The notes beneath the pieces were generated by a model. That model had not been told where the DNA came from and did no database searches. It saw only the letters and a list, made by a program, of their open reading frames with translations. Below, one piece after another: positions 1 through 11,333 of a stretch of 64,000 bases of DNA. Numbering within the stretch: position 1 is the first letter of the stretch; the number at the start of each line of letters is the position of its first letter. Source of the stretch: Pseudomonas hormoni (GTDB taxonomy: Bacteria; Pseudomonadota; Gammaproteobacteria; Pseudomonadales; Pseudomonadaceae); the NCBI RefSeq assembly GCF_018502625.1, contig NZ_CP075566.1, positions 3,334,001 to 3,398,000 on the forward strand, given 5' to 3'. A program made the position numbers and the translations under genes.

Positions 1-663
1 ACCGCTGCTCGCCTGGCAGCTGACGTGGCCGGTACTCCGACCATCATCCTGGCCCGTACCGACGCCAACGCGGCCGACCTGCTGACGTCCGATTGTGACC
101 CGTACGACCAGCCGTTCGTGACTGGCGAACGTACTCAGGAAGGCTTCTACAAAGTGCGCGCTGGCCTGGATCAGGCGATCGCTCGTGGCCTGGCTTACGC
201 GCCGTACGCCGACCTGATCTGGTGCGAAACCGCCAAGCCGGATCTGGACGAGGCTCGTCGCTTCGCTGAAGCGATCAAAAAGGAATACCCGGACCAACTG
301 CTGTCGTACAACTGCTCGCCTTCCTTCAACTGGAAGAAAAACCTGGACGACGCGACCATCGCCAAGTTCCAGCGCGAACTGTCCGCCATGGGCTACAAGC
401 ACCAGTTCATCACCCTGGCCGGCATTCACAACATGTGGCACAGCATGTTCAACCTGGCGCACGACTACGCCCGCAACGACATGACTGCCTACGTGAAGCT
501 GCAGGAGCAGGAATTCGCTGACGCCGCCAAGGGTTACACCTTCGTGGCTCACCAGCAGGAAGTGGGCACCGGCTACTTCGACGACATGACCACCGTGATC
601 CAGGGCGGCTCGTCTTCGGTCACCGCGCTGACCGGTTCGACTGAAGAAGAGCAGTTCCACTGA
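1..663 (+). CDS. aceA: Isocitrate lyase, C-terminal part (5' end outside window)
   Basis: Open reading frame that enters the window already in frame and ends at TGA 661-663, giving about 220 C-terminal residues of a protein normally near 440. Isocitrate lyase splits isocitrate into succinate and glyoxylate in the glyoxylate shunt, in the cytoplasm. The visible part carries the active-site segment [14 protein letters not shown], whose Asn and Ser residues contact substrate in the family, followed by the conserved ITLAGIH stretch. The KKCGH catalytic loop lies upstream, outside the window. A terminator follows at 730-757, so the gene is probably transcribed alone. The identification rests on conserved segments and is firm; the start and promoter cannot be judged. 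Confidence 0.95.
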   Translation, partial: TAARLAADVAGTPTIILARTDANAADLLTSDCDPYDQPFVTGERTQEGFYKVRAGLDQAIARGLAYAPYADLIWCETAKPDLDEARRFAEAIKKEYPDQLLSYNCSPSFNWKKNLDDATIAKFQRELSAMGYKHQFITLAGIHNMWHSMFNLAHDYARNDMTAYVKLQEQEFADAAKGYTFVAHQQEVGTGYFDDMTTVIQGGSSSVTALTGSTEEEQFH

Positions 664-729
664 TCTGACTCACCGGAACAAACGGCCGTTGCGGACCGAA
701 TAAAACTAACCGCAACGCCGCACATCTGA

Positions 730-757
730 CGCCCCGACTGGTTCGGGGCGTTTTTTT
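730..757 (+). terminator. Rho-independent terminator after aceA
   Basis: Stem CGCCCCGA/TCGGGGCG with a five-base loop, followed directly by a run of seven T. It lies 67 bases after the aceA stop and should end its transcript. Confidence 0.9.
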
Positions 758-776
758 GCCTGCGATTTAACCTAAT

Positions 777-870
777 CCTGTAGGAGCGAGGCTTGCCCGC
801 GAAGAACGATGACGCGGTAAGTCTGAAGCACCGCGGCGTATTCTTCGCGGGCAAGCCTCGCTCCTACAGG
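777..870. repeat. REP-type inverted pair (aceA-nuoA gap)
   Basis: The arm beginning CCTGTAGGAGCGAGGCTTG is mirrored at the other end, enclosing a short spacer of about 36 bases. The same core, GCGAGGCTTGCCCGCGAA, recurs at 25448, 35488, 41821 and 58024, so this is one REP family. It lies after the aceA terminator. Confidence 0.85.
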
Positions 871-1020
871 GGCAGATGTGCGGCGAAAAACCTTGATCCA
901 AAGCAGTTTCAAGATCAGGAAAACAGGGTAAAACGACCCCGCCCGCTACTTGCAGTAACGCGCATATAAGACAACTTCCCAGCCGCCTACCCGTTAAACA
1001 GTTTAAAAACCAAGCCAAAC

Positions 1021-1039
1021 AATATTGATTATCATTTAG
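1021..1039 (+). promoter_or_regulatory. Possible Fur box upstream of nuoA
   Basis: Compared by eye with the 19-bp Fur consensus GATAATGATAATCATTATC, 13 positions match, including the central TGAT-T-ATCA palindrome. It overlaps the tentative promoter hexamers. Iron control of an iron-sulfur-rich complex would make sense, but a 13/19 match in AT-rich DNA is only suggestive. Confidence 0.3.
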
Positions 1040-1135
1040 CGGCAACTATGTTCGTTACAATCCCTACAAAACAATATTGATGAAAACCCGGCTAATGCCC
1101 GCAATGCATGGGCTGCGTGGGTTTGGAGGCTCGCT

Positions 1136-1153
1136 ATGTCCTTATTCCGCTAA
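1136..1153 (+). other. Five-codon leader reading frame (MSLFR)
   Basis: ATG at 1136 is preceded by TGGAGG (1124-1129) at good spacing and closed by TAA at 1151-1153. It lies 135 bases before nuoA. Whether it is translated or just chance is open. Confidence 0.25.
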
Positions 1154-1288
1154 ATAATTTCGCTATCTGAATTTTACTTGCACGGTGTTTAGCCATAAAA
1201 TCAGCGGGATTGATTGCTGCGACATATCGTCACTGCTTTGTTTCTTTTCAAGCTCAGAGACCTTTGCTCTCTGTTAAGGATTACCAGC

Positions 1289-1702
1289 ATGCCCGAAGCG
1301 ACAGGACTCATGGCCCACAACTGGGGCTTTGCCATTTTCCTTCTAGGCGTCGTCGGCCTCTGTGCCTTCATGCTGGGTGTTTCCAGCCTCCTTGGGTCAA
1401 AAGCCTGGGGCCGCAGCAAAAACGAACCGTTCGAGTCCGGCATGCTACCTACAGGTGGCGCCCGCTTGCGGCTCTCAGCCAAATTCTATCTGGTCGCGAT
1501 GCTCTTCGTGATCTTCGATATCGAAGCCCTCTTTCTCTTTGCATGGTCTGTGTCCGTCCGCGAAAGCGGCTGGACCGGATTCGTCGAAGCTCTCGTTTTC
1601 ATAGCAATTCTGTTGGCAGGCCTTGTCTACCTATTCCGAGTGGGCGCCCTTGACTGGGCTCCGGAAGCTCGTCGTAAGCGGCAAGCGAAGCTGAAACAAT
1701 GA
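1289..1702 (+). CDS. nuoA: NADH-quinone oxidoreductase subunit A
   Basis: First gene of the complex I operon; 137 residues. NuoA is a small inner-membrane subunit with three membrane segments that helps form the quinone channel at the junction of the membrane and peripheral arms. The sequence shows an N-terminal membrane helix, the conserved loop around KNEPFESGM, then helices containing [11 protein letters not shown] and a third near [12 protein letters not shown]. The start MPEATGL at 1289 is chosen because TAAGGA sits just upstream (1275-1280) and the length matches pseudomonad NuoA; longer in-frame starts lack a good binding site. nuoB follows at once. Confidence 0.95.
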   Translation: MPEATGLMAHNWGFAIFLLGVVGLCAFMLGVSSLLGSKAWGRSKNEPFESGMLPTGGARLRLSAKFYLVAMLFVIFDIEALFLFAWSVSVRESGWTGFVEALVFIAILLAGLVYLFRVGALDWAPEARRKRQAKLKQ

Positions 1703-1712
1703 GGCTTTGGCA

Positions 1713-2387
1713 ATGCAATACAATCTCACCAGGATCGACCCCGATGCTCCTAACGAGCAGTATCCGATTGGCGAACGGGAAACCGTTTCCGATCCGTTAG
1801 AAGATCAAGTCCACAAAAACATCTTCATGGGCAAGCTCGAAGACGTGCTTAACGGCACGATCAACTGGGGGCGCAAGAACTCCCTGTGGCCGTATAACTT
1901 CGGTCTTTCGTGCTGCTACGTGGAAATGACCACCGCCTTCACGGCGCCCCACGACATCGCGCGCTTTGGCGCCGAGGTTATCCGGGCATCGCCGCGCCAG
2001 GCGGATTTCATGGTTATCGCCGGTACCTGCTTCATCAAGATGGCGCCGATCATCCAGCGTCTCTACGAGCAAATGCTCGAACCTAAATGGGTAATTTCCA
2101 TGGGTTCGTGCGCCAACTCCGGTGGCATGTACGACATCTACTCTGTCGTTCAAGGGGTGGACAAGTTCCTGCCCGTGGACGTCTACGTGCCTGGCTGCCC
2201 GCCCCGTCCTGAAGCTTTTCTGCAAGGCTTGATGCTCTTGCAAGAGTCGATTGGACAGGAGCGTCGTCCGCTTTCCTGGGTCGTTGGTGATCAAGGCGTA
2301 TACCGCGCCGAGATGCCTTCCGAGAAGGAAAAGCGCCGCGAACAGCGAATCGCAGTCACCAACCTGCGCAGCCCCGACGAAGTCTGA
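1713..2387 (+). CDS. nuoB: NADH-quinone oxidoreductase subunit B
   Basis: 224 residues, peripheral-arm subunit carrying the terminal [4Fe-4S] cluster N2 that hands electrons to quinone. The four cluster ligands are visible as Cys67 and Cys68 (SCCYVEMT), Cys133 (GSCANSGG) and Cys162 (VPGCPPRPE). An in-frame TTG lies at 1707, but the ATG at 1713 is preferred: GAGG at 1701-1704 is correctly spaced for it and too close to the TTG. The stop of nuoA lies 10 bases upstream, so the two are surely co-transcribed. Cytoplasmic face of the inner membrane. Confidence 0.97.
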   Translation: MQYNLTRIDPDAPNEQYPIGERETVSDPLEDQVHKNIFMGKLEDVLNGTINWGRKNSLWPYNFGLSCCYVEMTTAFTAPHDIARFGAEVIRASPRQADFMVIAGTCFIKMAPIIQRLYEQMLEPKWVISMGSCANSGGMYDIYSVVQGVDKFLPVDVYVPGCPPRPEAFLQGLMLLQESIGQERRPLSWVVGDQGVYRAEMPSEKEKRREQRIAVTNLRSPDEV

Positions 2388-2453
2388 TCCAGATCTGCTT
2401 CTTTAATAGAACGAGACACTGGCTTCATTCTTTACGTTGACCGAAAGCGATAA

Positions 2454-4244
<1,791 letters not shown>

Positions 4245-4246
4245 GC

Positions 4247-4744
4247 ATGAACAGCACGCTTATCCAGACAGACCGTTTCACCTTGAGTGAAACCGAGCGC
4301 TCGGCCATCGAGCACGAGCTGCATCACTACGAAGACCCGCGCGCGGCGTCGATCGAAGCCCTGAAGATCGTCCAGAAGGAACGTGGCTGGGTGCCTGACG
4401 GCGCGCTCTACGCCATCGGCGAGATCCTTGGCATCCCGGCGAGCGACGTTGAAGGCGTGGCCACTTTCTATAGCCAGATCTTCCGTCAGCCTGTCGGTCG
4501 CCACATCATTCGCGTCTGCGACAGCATGGTCTGCTACATCGGCGGCCACGAATCCGTGGTCAGCGAAATCCAGAGCAAACTCGGCATCGGCCTGGGTCAG
4601 ACCACCACCGACGGTCGTTTCACCCTGCTGCCGGTCTGCTGCCTCGGCAACTGTGACAAGGCGCCGGCGTTGATGATCGACGACGACACTTTCGGTGATG
4701 TGCAGCCTGCCGGCGTTGCCAAATTGCTCGAGGGCTACGTATGA
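4247..4744 (+). CDS. nuoE: NADH-quinone oxidoreductase subunit E
   Basis: 165 residues, thioredoxin-fold subunit of the NADH dehydrogenase module holding [2Fe-2S] cluster N1a. The ligands are visible as Cys91 and Cys96 (CDSMVC) and Cys132 and Cys136 (CLGNC). Its stop overlaps the nuoF start by four bases (ATGA at 4741-4744), which points to translational coupling; NuoE and NuoF form a tight pair in the complex. Confidence 0.97.
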   Translation: MNSTLIQTDRFTLSETERSAIEHELHHYEDPRAASIEALKIVQKERGWVPDGALYAIGEILGIPASDVEGVATFYSQIFRQPVGRHIIRVCDSMVCYIGGHESVVSEIQSKLGIGLGQTTTDGRFTLLPVCCLGNCDKAPALMIDDDTFGDVQPAGVAKLLEGYV

Positions 4745-6096
4745 CCCTGACTTCCTTCGGTCCTGCCAACCGCATCAAGCGTTCGGCCGAGACTCACCCG
4801 CTCACCTGGCGTCTGCGTGACGACGGCGAAGCTGTCTGGCTCGACGAGTACCAGGCCAAAAACGGTTACGCCGCTGCGCGCAAGGCCTTCGCCGACATGG
4901 CCCAGGACGACATCGTCCAGACCGTGAAAGACGCCGGCCTCAAGGGTCGCGGCGGTGCAGGCTTCCCCACGGGTGTAAAGTGGGGCCTGATGCCAAAGGA
5001 CGAATCCATCAATATCCGCTACCTGCTGTGCAACGCGGATGAAATGGAGCCGAACACCTGGAAAGACCGCATGCTGATGGAGCAACTGCCCCATCTGCTG
5101 ATCGAAGGCATGCTGATCAGTGCCCGCGCGCTGAAAACCTACCGTGGCTACATCTTCCTGCGTGGCGAATACACCACCGCCGCCAAGCACCTCAACCGTG
5201 CTGTGGAAGAAGCCAAGGCAGCCGGCCTGCTGGGTAAAAACATCCTGGGCAGCGGCTTCGATTTCGAGCTGTTCGTCCACACCGGCGCCGGGCGTTACAT
5301 CTGCGGTGAAGAAACCGCACTGATCAACTCCCTCGAAGGCCGCCGCGCCAACCCGCGCTCCAAGCCGCCCTTCCCCGCCGCCGTTGGCGTGTGGGGCAAG
5401 CCGACCTGCGTGAACAACGTTGAAACCCTGTGCAACGTGCCGGCGATCATTGCCGACGGCGTGGACTGGTACAAATCGTTGGCCCGCGAAGGCAGTGAAG
5501 ACATGGGCACCAAGCTCATGGGCTTCTCCGGCAAGGTCAAGAACCCGGGCCTGTGGGAATTGCCATTCGGCGTCACCGGTCGCGAGTTGTTCGAAGACTA
5601 CGCCGGCGGCATGCGTGACGGTTACAAGCTCAAGTGCTGGCAACCAGGCGGCGCCGGTACCGGTTTCCTGTTGCCGGAACACCTCGACGCACAAATGTAC
5701 GCCGGCGGCATCGCCAAAGTGGGCACCCGTATGGGTACCGGCCTGGCCATGGCGGTGGACGACAGCGTCAACATGGTGTCCCTGCTGCGCAACATGGAAG
5801 AGTTCTTCTCCCGTGAGTCGTGCGGTTTCTGCACCCCGTGCCGTGACGGTTTGCCGTGGAGCGTCAAGCTGCTGCGCGCAATCGAGAACGGTGAAGGGCA
5901 AGCCGGCGACATCGAGACCCTGCTGGGTCTGGTCGGCTTCCTCGGCCCAGGCAAGACCTTCTGTGCTCACGCACCGGGTGCCGTGGAGCCGTTGGGCAGC
6001 GCAATCAAATACTTCCGCCATGAGTTCGAAGCCGGCATCGCGCCCACCAGCGCCGTCGTCCCGCCTCTGGCAAGGCCGATCGTAGTCGGCGCTTAA
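4741..6096 (+). CDS. nuoF: NADH-quinone oxidoreductase subunit F (FMN, NADH site)
   Basis: 451 residues. Oxidises NADH with FMN and passes electrons to a [4Fe-4S] cluster (N3). The glycine-rich FMN/NADH loop [10 protein letters not shown] is at residues 69-78, and the cluster ligands are Cys361, Cys364, Cys367 ([11 protein letters not shown]) and Cys408. Start overlaps nuoE by four bases. It is followed by a 136-base gap, the longest inside the operon, which contains a perfect hairpin before nuoG. Confidence 0.97.
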   Translation: MTLTSFGPANRIKRSAETHPLTWRLRDDGEAVWLDEYQAKNGYAAARKAFADMAQDDIVQTVKDAGLKGRGGAGFPTGVKWGLMPKDESINIRYLLCNADEMEPNTWKDRMLMEQLPHLLIEGMLISARALKTYRGYIFLRGEYTTAAKHLNRAVEEAKAAGLLGKNILGSGFDFELFVHTGAGRYICGEETALINSLEGRRANPRSKPPFPAAVGVWGKPTCVNNVETLCNVPAIIADGVDWYKSLAREGSEDMGTKLMGFSGKVKNPGLWELPFGVTGRELFEDYAGGMRDGYKLKCWQPGGAGTGFLLPEHLDAQMYAGGIAKVGTRMGTGLAMAVDDSVNMVSLLRNMEEFFSRESCGFCTPCRDGLPWSVKLLRAIENGEGQAGDIETLLGLVGFLGPGKTFCAHAPGAVEPLGSAIKYFRHEFEAGIAPTSAVVPPLARPIVVGA

Positions 6097-6103
6097 CGCT
6101 TAA

Positions 6104-6133
6104 AAAGGCGAAGGGTCCGTGCCCTTCGCCTTT
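6104..6133 (+). other. Perfect 12-bp hairpin between nuoF and nuoG
   Basis: AAAGGCGAAGGG (6104-6115) pairs exactly with CCCTTCGCCTTT (6122-6133) around a six-base loop. Only TTT closes the stem before CGTTCG, so the T-run of a strong terminator is missing. It may act as a partial terminator, an RNA-processing site or a 3' stabiliser of the upstream message. Confidence 0.7.
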
Positions 6134-6232
6134 CGTTCGATGACGCCTTTTATGGGCTGTTTGGATTCGGACGAATAACAAGATTCCATTAGCCACGCCC
6201 GCTGACACCGGGCCAACGAAGAACTTTGAACC

Positions 6233-8947
6233 ATGGCCACTATCCACGTAGACGGCAAAGAGCTCGAAGTCGATGGGGCAGACAACCTGTTACAGGCATG
6301 TCTGTCGCTAGGCCTCGATATCCCTTATTTCTGCTGGCACCCAGCCCTAGGCAGCGTTGGCGCTTGCCGCCAGTGCGCGGTCAAGCAATACACCGACGAG
6401 AACGACAAGCGTGGTCGGATCGTCATGTCGTGCATGACGCCAGCTACCGACGGCAGCTGGATCTCCATCGACGACGAAGAAGCGAAAGTATTCCGCGCCA
6501 GCGTCGTTGAATGGCTGATGACCAACCACCCTCACGACTGCCCGGTCTGTGAAGAAGGCGGTCACTGCCACCTGCAAGACATGACCGTGATGACCGGCCA
6601 CAACGAGCGCCGTTATCGCTTCACCAAGCGTACTCACCAGAACCAGCAACTGGGCCCGTTCATTTCCCACGAAATGAACCGCTGCATCGCTTGCTACCGC
6701 TGCGTGCGCTTCTATAAGGACTACGCCGGCGGCACCGACCTCGGTGTATTCGGCGCCCACGACAACGTGTACTTCGGTCGCGTTGAAGACGGCACCCTGG
6801 AAAGCGAGTTCTCCGGCAACCTCACCGAGGTCTGCCCGACCGGTGTGTTCACCGACAAGACTCACTCCGAGCGCTACAACCGCAAGTGGGACATGCAGTT
6901 CTCGCCGAGCATCTGCCATGGCTGTTCCAGCGGTTGCAACATCTCCCCGGGCGAGCGTTACGGTGAACTGCGTCGGATCGAAAACCGCTTCAACGGTTCG
7001 GTCAACCAGTACTTCCTGTGCGACCGTGGCCGCTTCGGCTATGGCTACGTCAACCGCGAAGACCGCCCGCGCCAGCCTTTGCTGGCCAACGGCACCAAGC
7101 TGAGCCTCGACGAAGCGCTGGATAAAGCCGCTGACCTGCTGCGCGGTCGCAACATCGTCGGTATCGGTTCGCCGCGTGCCAGCCTCGAAAGCAACTACGC
7201 GTTGCGCGAACTGGTCGGCGCCGAGCACTTCTACTCCGGTATCGAAGCCTCCGAGCTGGAACGCATTCGTCTGGTCATGCAGGTGCTGAAAGACAGCCCG
7301 CTGCCGATCCCGAACATGCGCGACATCGAAGACCACGACGCGATCTTCGTCCTCGGTGAAGACCTGACCCAGACTGCTGCACGCATGGCCCTGTCCCTGC
7401 GTCAATCGGTCAAGGGCAAGGCCGAAGACATGGCCGACGCCATGCGTGTCCAGCCTTGGCTCGACGCCGCCGTGAAGAACATCGGTCAGCACGAACTGAA
7501 CCCGCTGTTCATCGCCAGCCTGGCTGAAACCAAGCTCGACGACATCGCCGAAGAATGCGTTCACGCCGCGCCAGACGACCTGGCCCGCATCGGTTTCGCC
7601 GTGGCTCACGCCCTCGACGCCAGCGCGCCTGCCGTTGAAGGCCTGGACGCTGAAGCCGTTGAACTGGCTCAGCGCATCGCCAATGCCCTGCTGGCCGCCA
7701 AGCGTCCGCTGATCATTGCCGGCACCTCGCTGGGTTCCAAAGCGCTGATCGAAGCCGCGGCGAACATCGCCAAAGCCCTGAAGCTGCGCGAGAAGAACGG
7801 TTCCATCAGCCTGATCGTGCCTGAGGCCAACAGCCTCGGCCTGGCCATGCTCGGTGGCGAATCGGTCGATGCAGCCCTGCAAGCCGTGATCGACGGTAAG
7901 GCCGACGCCATCGTCGTGCTGGAAAACGATCTGTACACTCGCACCGACAAAGCCAAGGTTGATGCTGCCCTGACCGCCGCGAAAGTGGTGATCGTGGCAG
8001 ACCATCAGAAGACCGCCACCAGCGATCGCGCGCACCTGGTTCTGCCAGCCGCCAGCTTCGCTGAAGGCGACGGTACGCTGGTCAGCCAGGAAGGTCGCGC
8101 CCAGCGCTTCTTCCAGGTTTTCGATCCGAAATACATGGACGCGAGCATCCTGGTTCACGAAGGCTGGCGCTGGCTGCATGCCCTGCGCGCCACCCTGCTG
8201 AACCAGCCGATCGACTGGACCCAGCTGGACCACGTCACCGCTGCCGTTGCTGCAAGCACGCCGCAACTGAACCGCATCGTCGATGCCGCTCCGTCCGCCG
8301 CGTTCCGCATCAAGGGCATGAAACTGGCCCGCGAACCGCTGCGTTACTCGGGCCGCACCGCCATGCGCGCCGACATCAGCGTGCACGAACCGCGTACCCC
8401 GCAAGACAACGACACCGCGTTCAACTTCTCGATGGAAGGTTACTCGGGCTCGGTCGAACCGCGTCAGCAAGTGCCATTTGCCTGGTCTCCGGGCTGGAAC
8501 TCGCCGCAAGCCTGGAACAAGTTCCAGGACGAAGTCGGTGGTCACATCCGCGCTGGCGACCCGGGCACTCGCCTGATCGAAAGCAGCGGTGACTCGCTGA
8601 ACTGGTTCGCCGCTGTTCCGCGCGCATTCAACCCGGCGCCAGGCACCTGGCAGGTTGTGCCGTTCTTCCACCTGCTCGGCAGCGAAGAGAACTCTTCGAA
8701 AGCCGCACCGGTTCAGGAACGCATTCCGGCTGCCTACGTGGCGCTGGCCAAGTCCGAAGCCGATCGTCTGGGTGTCAACGATGGTGCCCTGCTGAGCTTG
8801 AATGTTGCTGGCCAGACCTTGCGTCTGCCGCTGCGCATCAACGAAGAGCTGGGTGCCGGTCTGGTTGCATTGCCTGCGGGCATCGCCGGCATTCCGCCAG
8901 CGATCTTTGGCAAATCCGTTGACGGTCTGCAGGAGGCAGCGCTATGA
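6233..8947 (+). CDS. nuoG: NADH-quinone oxidoreductase subunit G
   Basis: 904 residues, the largest peripheral subunit, which carries most of the iron-sulfur wire. Visible ligand sets are Cys34/45/48/67 for a [2Fe-2S] cluster, the [12 protein letters not shown] segment near residue 103, NRCIACYRC near 145-155, and a further CHGCSSGC plus a distant Cys that corresponds to the off-pathway cluster N7 found in some bacteria. The remainder is a molybdopterin-oxidoreductase-like fold that no longer binds cofactor. Start ATG 6233 follows GAAGAAC. The stop overlaps nuoH by four bases. Confidence 0.97.
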   Translation: MATIHVDGKELEVDGADNLLQACLSLGLDIPYFCWHPALGSVGACRQCAVKQYTDENDKRGRIVMSCMTPATDGSWISIDDEEAKVFRASVVEWLMTNHPHDCPVCEEGGHCHLQDMTVMTGHNERRYRFTKRTHQNQQLGPFISHEMNRCIACYRCVRFYKDYAGGTDLGVFGAHDNVYFGRVEDGTLESEFSGNLTEVCPTGVFTDKTHSERYNRKWDMQFSPSICHGCSSGCNISPGERYGELRRIENRFNGSVNQYFLCDRGRFGYGYVNREDRPRQPLLANGTKLSLDEALDKAADLLRGRNIVGIGSPRASLESNYALRELVGAEHFYSGIEASELERIRLVMQVLKDSPLPIPNMRDIEDHDAIFVLGEDLTQTAARMALSLRQSVKGKAEDMADAMRVQPWLDAAVKNIGQHELNPLFIASLAETKLDDIAEECVHAAPDDLARIGFAVAHALDASAPAVEGLDAEAVELAQRIANALLAAKRPLIIAGTSLGSKALIEAAANIAKALKLREKNGSISLIVPEANSLGLAMLGGESVDAALQAVIDGKADAIVVLENDLYTRTDKAKVDAALTAAKVVIVADHQKTATSDRAHLVLPAASFAEGDGTLVSQEGRAQRFFQVFDPKYMDASILVHEGWRWLHALRATLLNQPIDWTQLDHVTAAVAASTPQLNRIVDAAPSAAFRIKGMKLAREPLRYSGRTAMRADISVHEPRTPQDNDTAFNFSMEGYSGSVEPRQQVPFAWSPGWNSPQAWNKFQDEVGGHIRAGDPGTRLIESSGDSLNWFAAVPRAFNPAPGTWQVVPFFHLLGSEENSSKAAPVQERIPAAYVALAKSEADRLGVNDGALLSLNVAGQTLRLPLRINEELGAGLVALPAGIAGIPPAIFGKSVDGLQEAAL

Positions 8948-9951
8948 CTTGGTTCACTCCTGAAGTGATCGACGTGATCATCTCGGTCATCCAGGCCATC
9001 GTGATTCTGCTCGCCGTTGTGGTGTGCGGCGCGCTGCTGAGCTGGGTCGAGCGTCGTTTGCTCGCCCTCTGGCAGGACCGTTACGGTCCGAACCGCGTCG
9101 GCCCGTTCGGCGCGTTCCAGATCGCGGCCGACATGATCAAGATGTTCTTCAAGGAAGACTGGACGCCACCGTTCGCCGACAAGATGATCTTCACCCTGGC
9201 ACCGGTCGTGGCCATGAGCGCCCTGCTGATTGCCTTCGCGATCATCCCGATCACCCCGACCTGGGGCGTGGCGGACCTGAACATCGGCATTCTGTTCTTC
9301 TTCGCCATGGCCGGTCTGTCGGTCTACGCGGTGTTGTTCGCCGGCTGGTCGAGCAACAACAAGTTCGCCCTGCTGGGCAGCTTGCGGGCTTCGGCGCAAA
9401 CCGTGTCGTACGAAGTGTTCATGGGCCTGTCGCTGATGGGCATCGTGATCCAGGTCGGCTCGTTCAACATGCGCGACATCGTTGATTATCAAGCCCAGAA
9501 CCTGTGGTTCATCATTCCGCAGATCTTCGGTTTCCTGACCTTCTTCATCGCCGGCGTCGCCGTGACTCACCGTCACCCGTTCGACCAGCCGGAAGCAGAG
9601 CAGGAACTGGCCGACGGTTACCACATTGAATACGCCGGCATGAAATGGGGCATGTTCTTCGTCGGCGAGTACATCGGTATCGTGCTGATTTCGGCGCTGC
9701 TGGTGACCTTGTTCTTCGGTGGCTGGCACGGTCCGTTTGGCATTTTGCCGCAGATCCCGTTCATCTGGTTCGCGCTGAAAACCGCGTTCTTCATCATGAT
9801 CTTCATCCTGCTGCGCGCCTCGATTCCGCGCCCACGGTATGACCAAGTGATGGATTTCAGCTGGAAGTTCTGCCTGCCGCTGACCCTCGTCAACATGCTG
9901 GTGACCGCTGCGATCGTGTTGCTCAACACGCCCGCCGTCGCGGCTCAGTGA
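8944..9951 (+). CDS. nuoH: NADH-quinone oxidoreductase subunit H
   Basis: 335 residues, inner-membrane subunit of about eight helices that lines the quinone tunnel and links it to the proton pumps. Family landmarks include [19 protein letters not shown] after the first helix and the acidic loop [20 protein letters not shown]. It overlaps the nuoG stop (ATGA at 8944-8947). Twelve bases separate it from nuoI, with GAGGATAGAG as binding site for the latter. Confidence 0.97.
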   Translation: MTWFTPEVIDVIISVIQAIVILLAVVVCGALLSWVERRLLALWQDRYGPNRVGPFGAFQIAADMIKMFFKEDWTPPFADKMIFTLAPVVAMSALLIAFAIIPITPTWGVADLNIGILFFFAMAGLSVYAVLFAGWSSNNKFALLGSLRASAQTVSYEVFMGLSLMGIVIQVGSFNMRDIVDYQAQNLWFIIPQIFGFLTFFIAGVAVTHRHPFDQPEAEQELADGYHIEYAGMKWGMFFVGEYIGIVLISALLVTLFFGGWHGPFGILPQIPFIWFALKTAFFIMIFILLRASIPRPRYDQVMDFSWKFCLPLTLVNMLVTAAIVLLNTPAVAAQ

Positions 9952-9963
9952 GGATAGAGAATC

Positions 9964-10509
9964 ATGAAGTACATATTTGACATCGTGCATGGCTTCTTCA
10001 CCCAGCTTCGCAGCCTGGTGATGATTTTCGGCCACGCCTTCCGCAAGCGCGACACGCTGCAGTACCCGGAAGAAGCCGTGTACCTGCCGCCGCGCTACCG
10101 TGGCCGTATCGTCCTGACCCGCGACCCTGACGGTGAAGAGCGTTGTGTAGCCTGCAACCTGTGCGCCGTGGCGTGCCCGGTCGGGTGCATCTCGCTGCAG
10201 AAAGCTGAAACCGAAGACGGTCGCTGGTACCCGGACTTCTTCCGCATCAACTTCTCGCGCTGCATTTTCTGCGGCCTCTGCGAGGAAGCCTGCCCGACCA
10301 CCGCGATCCAGCTGACACCGGATTTCGAGATGGCCGAGTTCAAACGTCAGGACCTGGTTTACGAGAAAGAAGATCTGCTGATCTCCGGCCCCGGCAAAAA
10401 CCCTGATTACAACTTCTATCGTGTTGCAGGTATGGCGATTGCCGGGAAGCCGAAAGGCTCCGCGCAGAATGAAGCCGAACCGATCAACGTGAAGAGCTTG
10501 CTGCCTTAA
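9964..10509 (+). CDS. nuoI: NADH-quinone oxidoreductase subunit I
   Basis: 181 residues, peripheral ferredoxin-like subunit with two [4Fe-4S] clusters (N6a, N6b) between NuoG and NuoB. The two ligand sets are Cys61/64/67 with Cys71 and Cys100/103/106 with Cys110. The N-terminus is amphipathic and should lie on the membrane surface. Length fits the family. Confidence 0.97.
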   Translation: MKYIFDIVHGFFTQLRSLVMIFGHAFRKRDTLQYPEEAVYLPPRYRGRIVLTRDPDGEERCVACNLCAVACPVGCISLQKAETEDGRWYPDFFRINFSRCIFCGLCEEACPTTAIQLTPDFEMAEFKRQDLVYEKEDLLISGPGKNPDYNFYRVAGMAIAGKPKGSAQNEAEPINVKSLLP

Positions 10510-10518
10510 GGAAGAAAG

Positions 10519-11022
10519 ATGGAATTCGCTTTCTATTTCGCATCGGGTATCGCTGTGGTGTCCACGCTTCGCGTGATCACCCACACCAACCCTGTGCACG
10601 CCCTGCTCTACCTGATCATTTCGCTGATCGCCGTGGCCATGACGTTCTTCGCCCTCGGCGCACCGTTTGCCGGTGTTCTGGAAGTGATCGCCTACGCTGG
10701 CGCCATCATGGTGCTGTTCGTGTTCGTGGTGATGATGCTGAACCTGGGCCCGGCCTCGGTTCAGCAAGAGCGCGTCTGGCTCAAGCCCGGCATCTGGCTC
10801 GGCCCGGTGATTCTCGGTGCCCTGCTGCTGGTTGAACTGCTGTACGTGCTGTTCACCCACCAGAGCGGTCAGGCCATCGGTCACACCACCGTAGACGCCA
10901 AGGCCGTGGGCATCAGCCTGTTCGGTCCGTATCTGCTGGTGGTCGAACTCGCCTCGATGCTGCTGCTCGCCGCAGCCGTCACGGCGTTCCACTTGGGCCG
11001 CAACGAAGCCAAGGAGCAATGA
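10519..11022 (+). CDS. nuoJ: NADH-quinone oxidoreductase subunit J
   Basis: 167 residues with about five membrane helices; no cofactors. NuoJ sits between NuoH and NuoK in the membrane arm and relays conformational change to the pumps. The conserved stretch [20 protein letters not shown] is the helix that carries a pi-bulge in solved structures. RBS AAGGAAG lies just before the ATG. Its stop overlaps an in-frame ATG two codons before the preferred nuoK start. Confidence 0.96.
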   Translation: MEFAFYFASGIAVVSTLRVITHTNPVHALLYLIISLIAVAMTFFALGAPFAGVLEVIAYAGAIMVLFVFVVMMLNLGPASVQQERVWLKPGIWLGPVILGALLLVELLYVLFTHQSGQAIGHTTVDAKAVGISLFGPYLLVVELASMLLLAAAVTAFHLGRNEAKEQ

Positions 11023-11024
11023 CG

Positions 11025-11333
11025 ATGCCTGCTATCCCTTTGGAGCATGGTCTGGCGGTCGCCGGCATCCTGTTCTGCCTCGGTCTGGTCGGCCTGATGG
11101 TCCGCCGCAACATTCTCTTCGTGCTGATGAGCCTGGAGGTCATGATGAATGCCTCCGCTTTGGCGTTCATCGTTGCCGGTAGCCGCTGGGCGCAGCCGGA
11201 TGGACAGATCATGTTCATCCTGGTGATCAGCCTGGCAGCCGCCGAGGCCAGTATCGGCCTGGCGATTCTGTTGCAGCTGTATCGCCGCTTCCACACTCTC
11301 GATATCGACGCTGCCAGCGAGATGCGCGGATGA
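11025..11333 (+). CDS. nuoK: NADH-quinone oxidoreductase subunit K
   Basis: 102 residues with three membrane helices; forms part of the first proton path with buried Glu residues (in MSLEVMMNA and AAAEASIGL). The ATG at 11025 ([10 protein letters not shown]) gives the usual 102 residues. The ATG at 11019, which overlaps the nuoJ stop, would add only Met-Thr and cannot be excluded. The stop overlaps the nuoL start by four bases. Confidence 0.95.
   Translation: MPAIPLEHGLAVAGILFCLGLVGLMVRRNILFVLMSLEVMMNASALAFIVAGSRWAQPDGQIMFILVISLAAAEASIGLAILLQLYRRFHTLDIDAASEMRG

Larger units (their letters stand above)
871..1288 (+). promoter_or_regulatory. Upstream control region of the nuo operon
   Basis: This 418-base gap is AT-rich from about 960 to 1200 and holds no convincing longer gene. 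It contains a 13-bp direct repeat AAACAATATTGAT at 1017-1029 and 1069-1081 (52 bp apart), a Fur-box-like stretch at 1021-1039, and a possible promoter with -35 TTGATT (1025-1030) and -10 TATGTT (1047-1052), 16-bp spacer. A five-codon reading frame with a strong Shine-Dalgarno lies at 1136-1153. That the nuo promoter is here follows from gene order; the exact elements are inference. Confidence 0.55.

Noticed and set aside
6104..6133. Calling the nuoF-nuoG hairpin a rho-independent terminator
   Set aside because: The stem is strong, but only three T follow before CGTTCG, and downstream subunits are needed in equal amounts.
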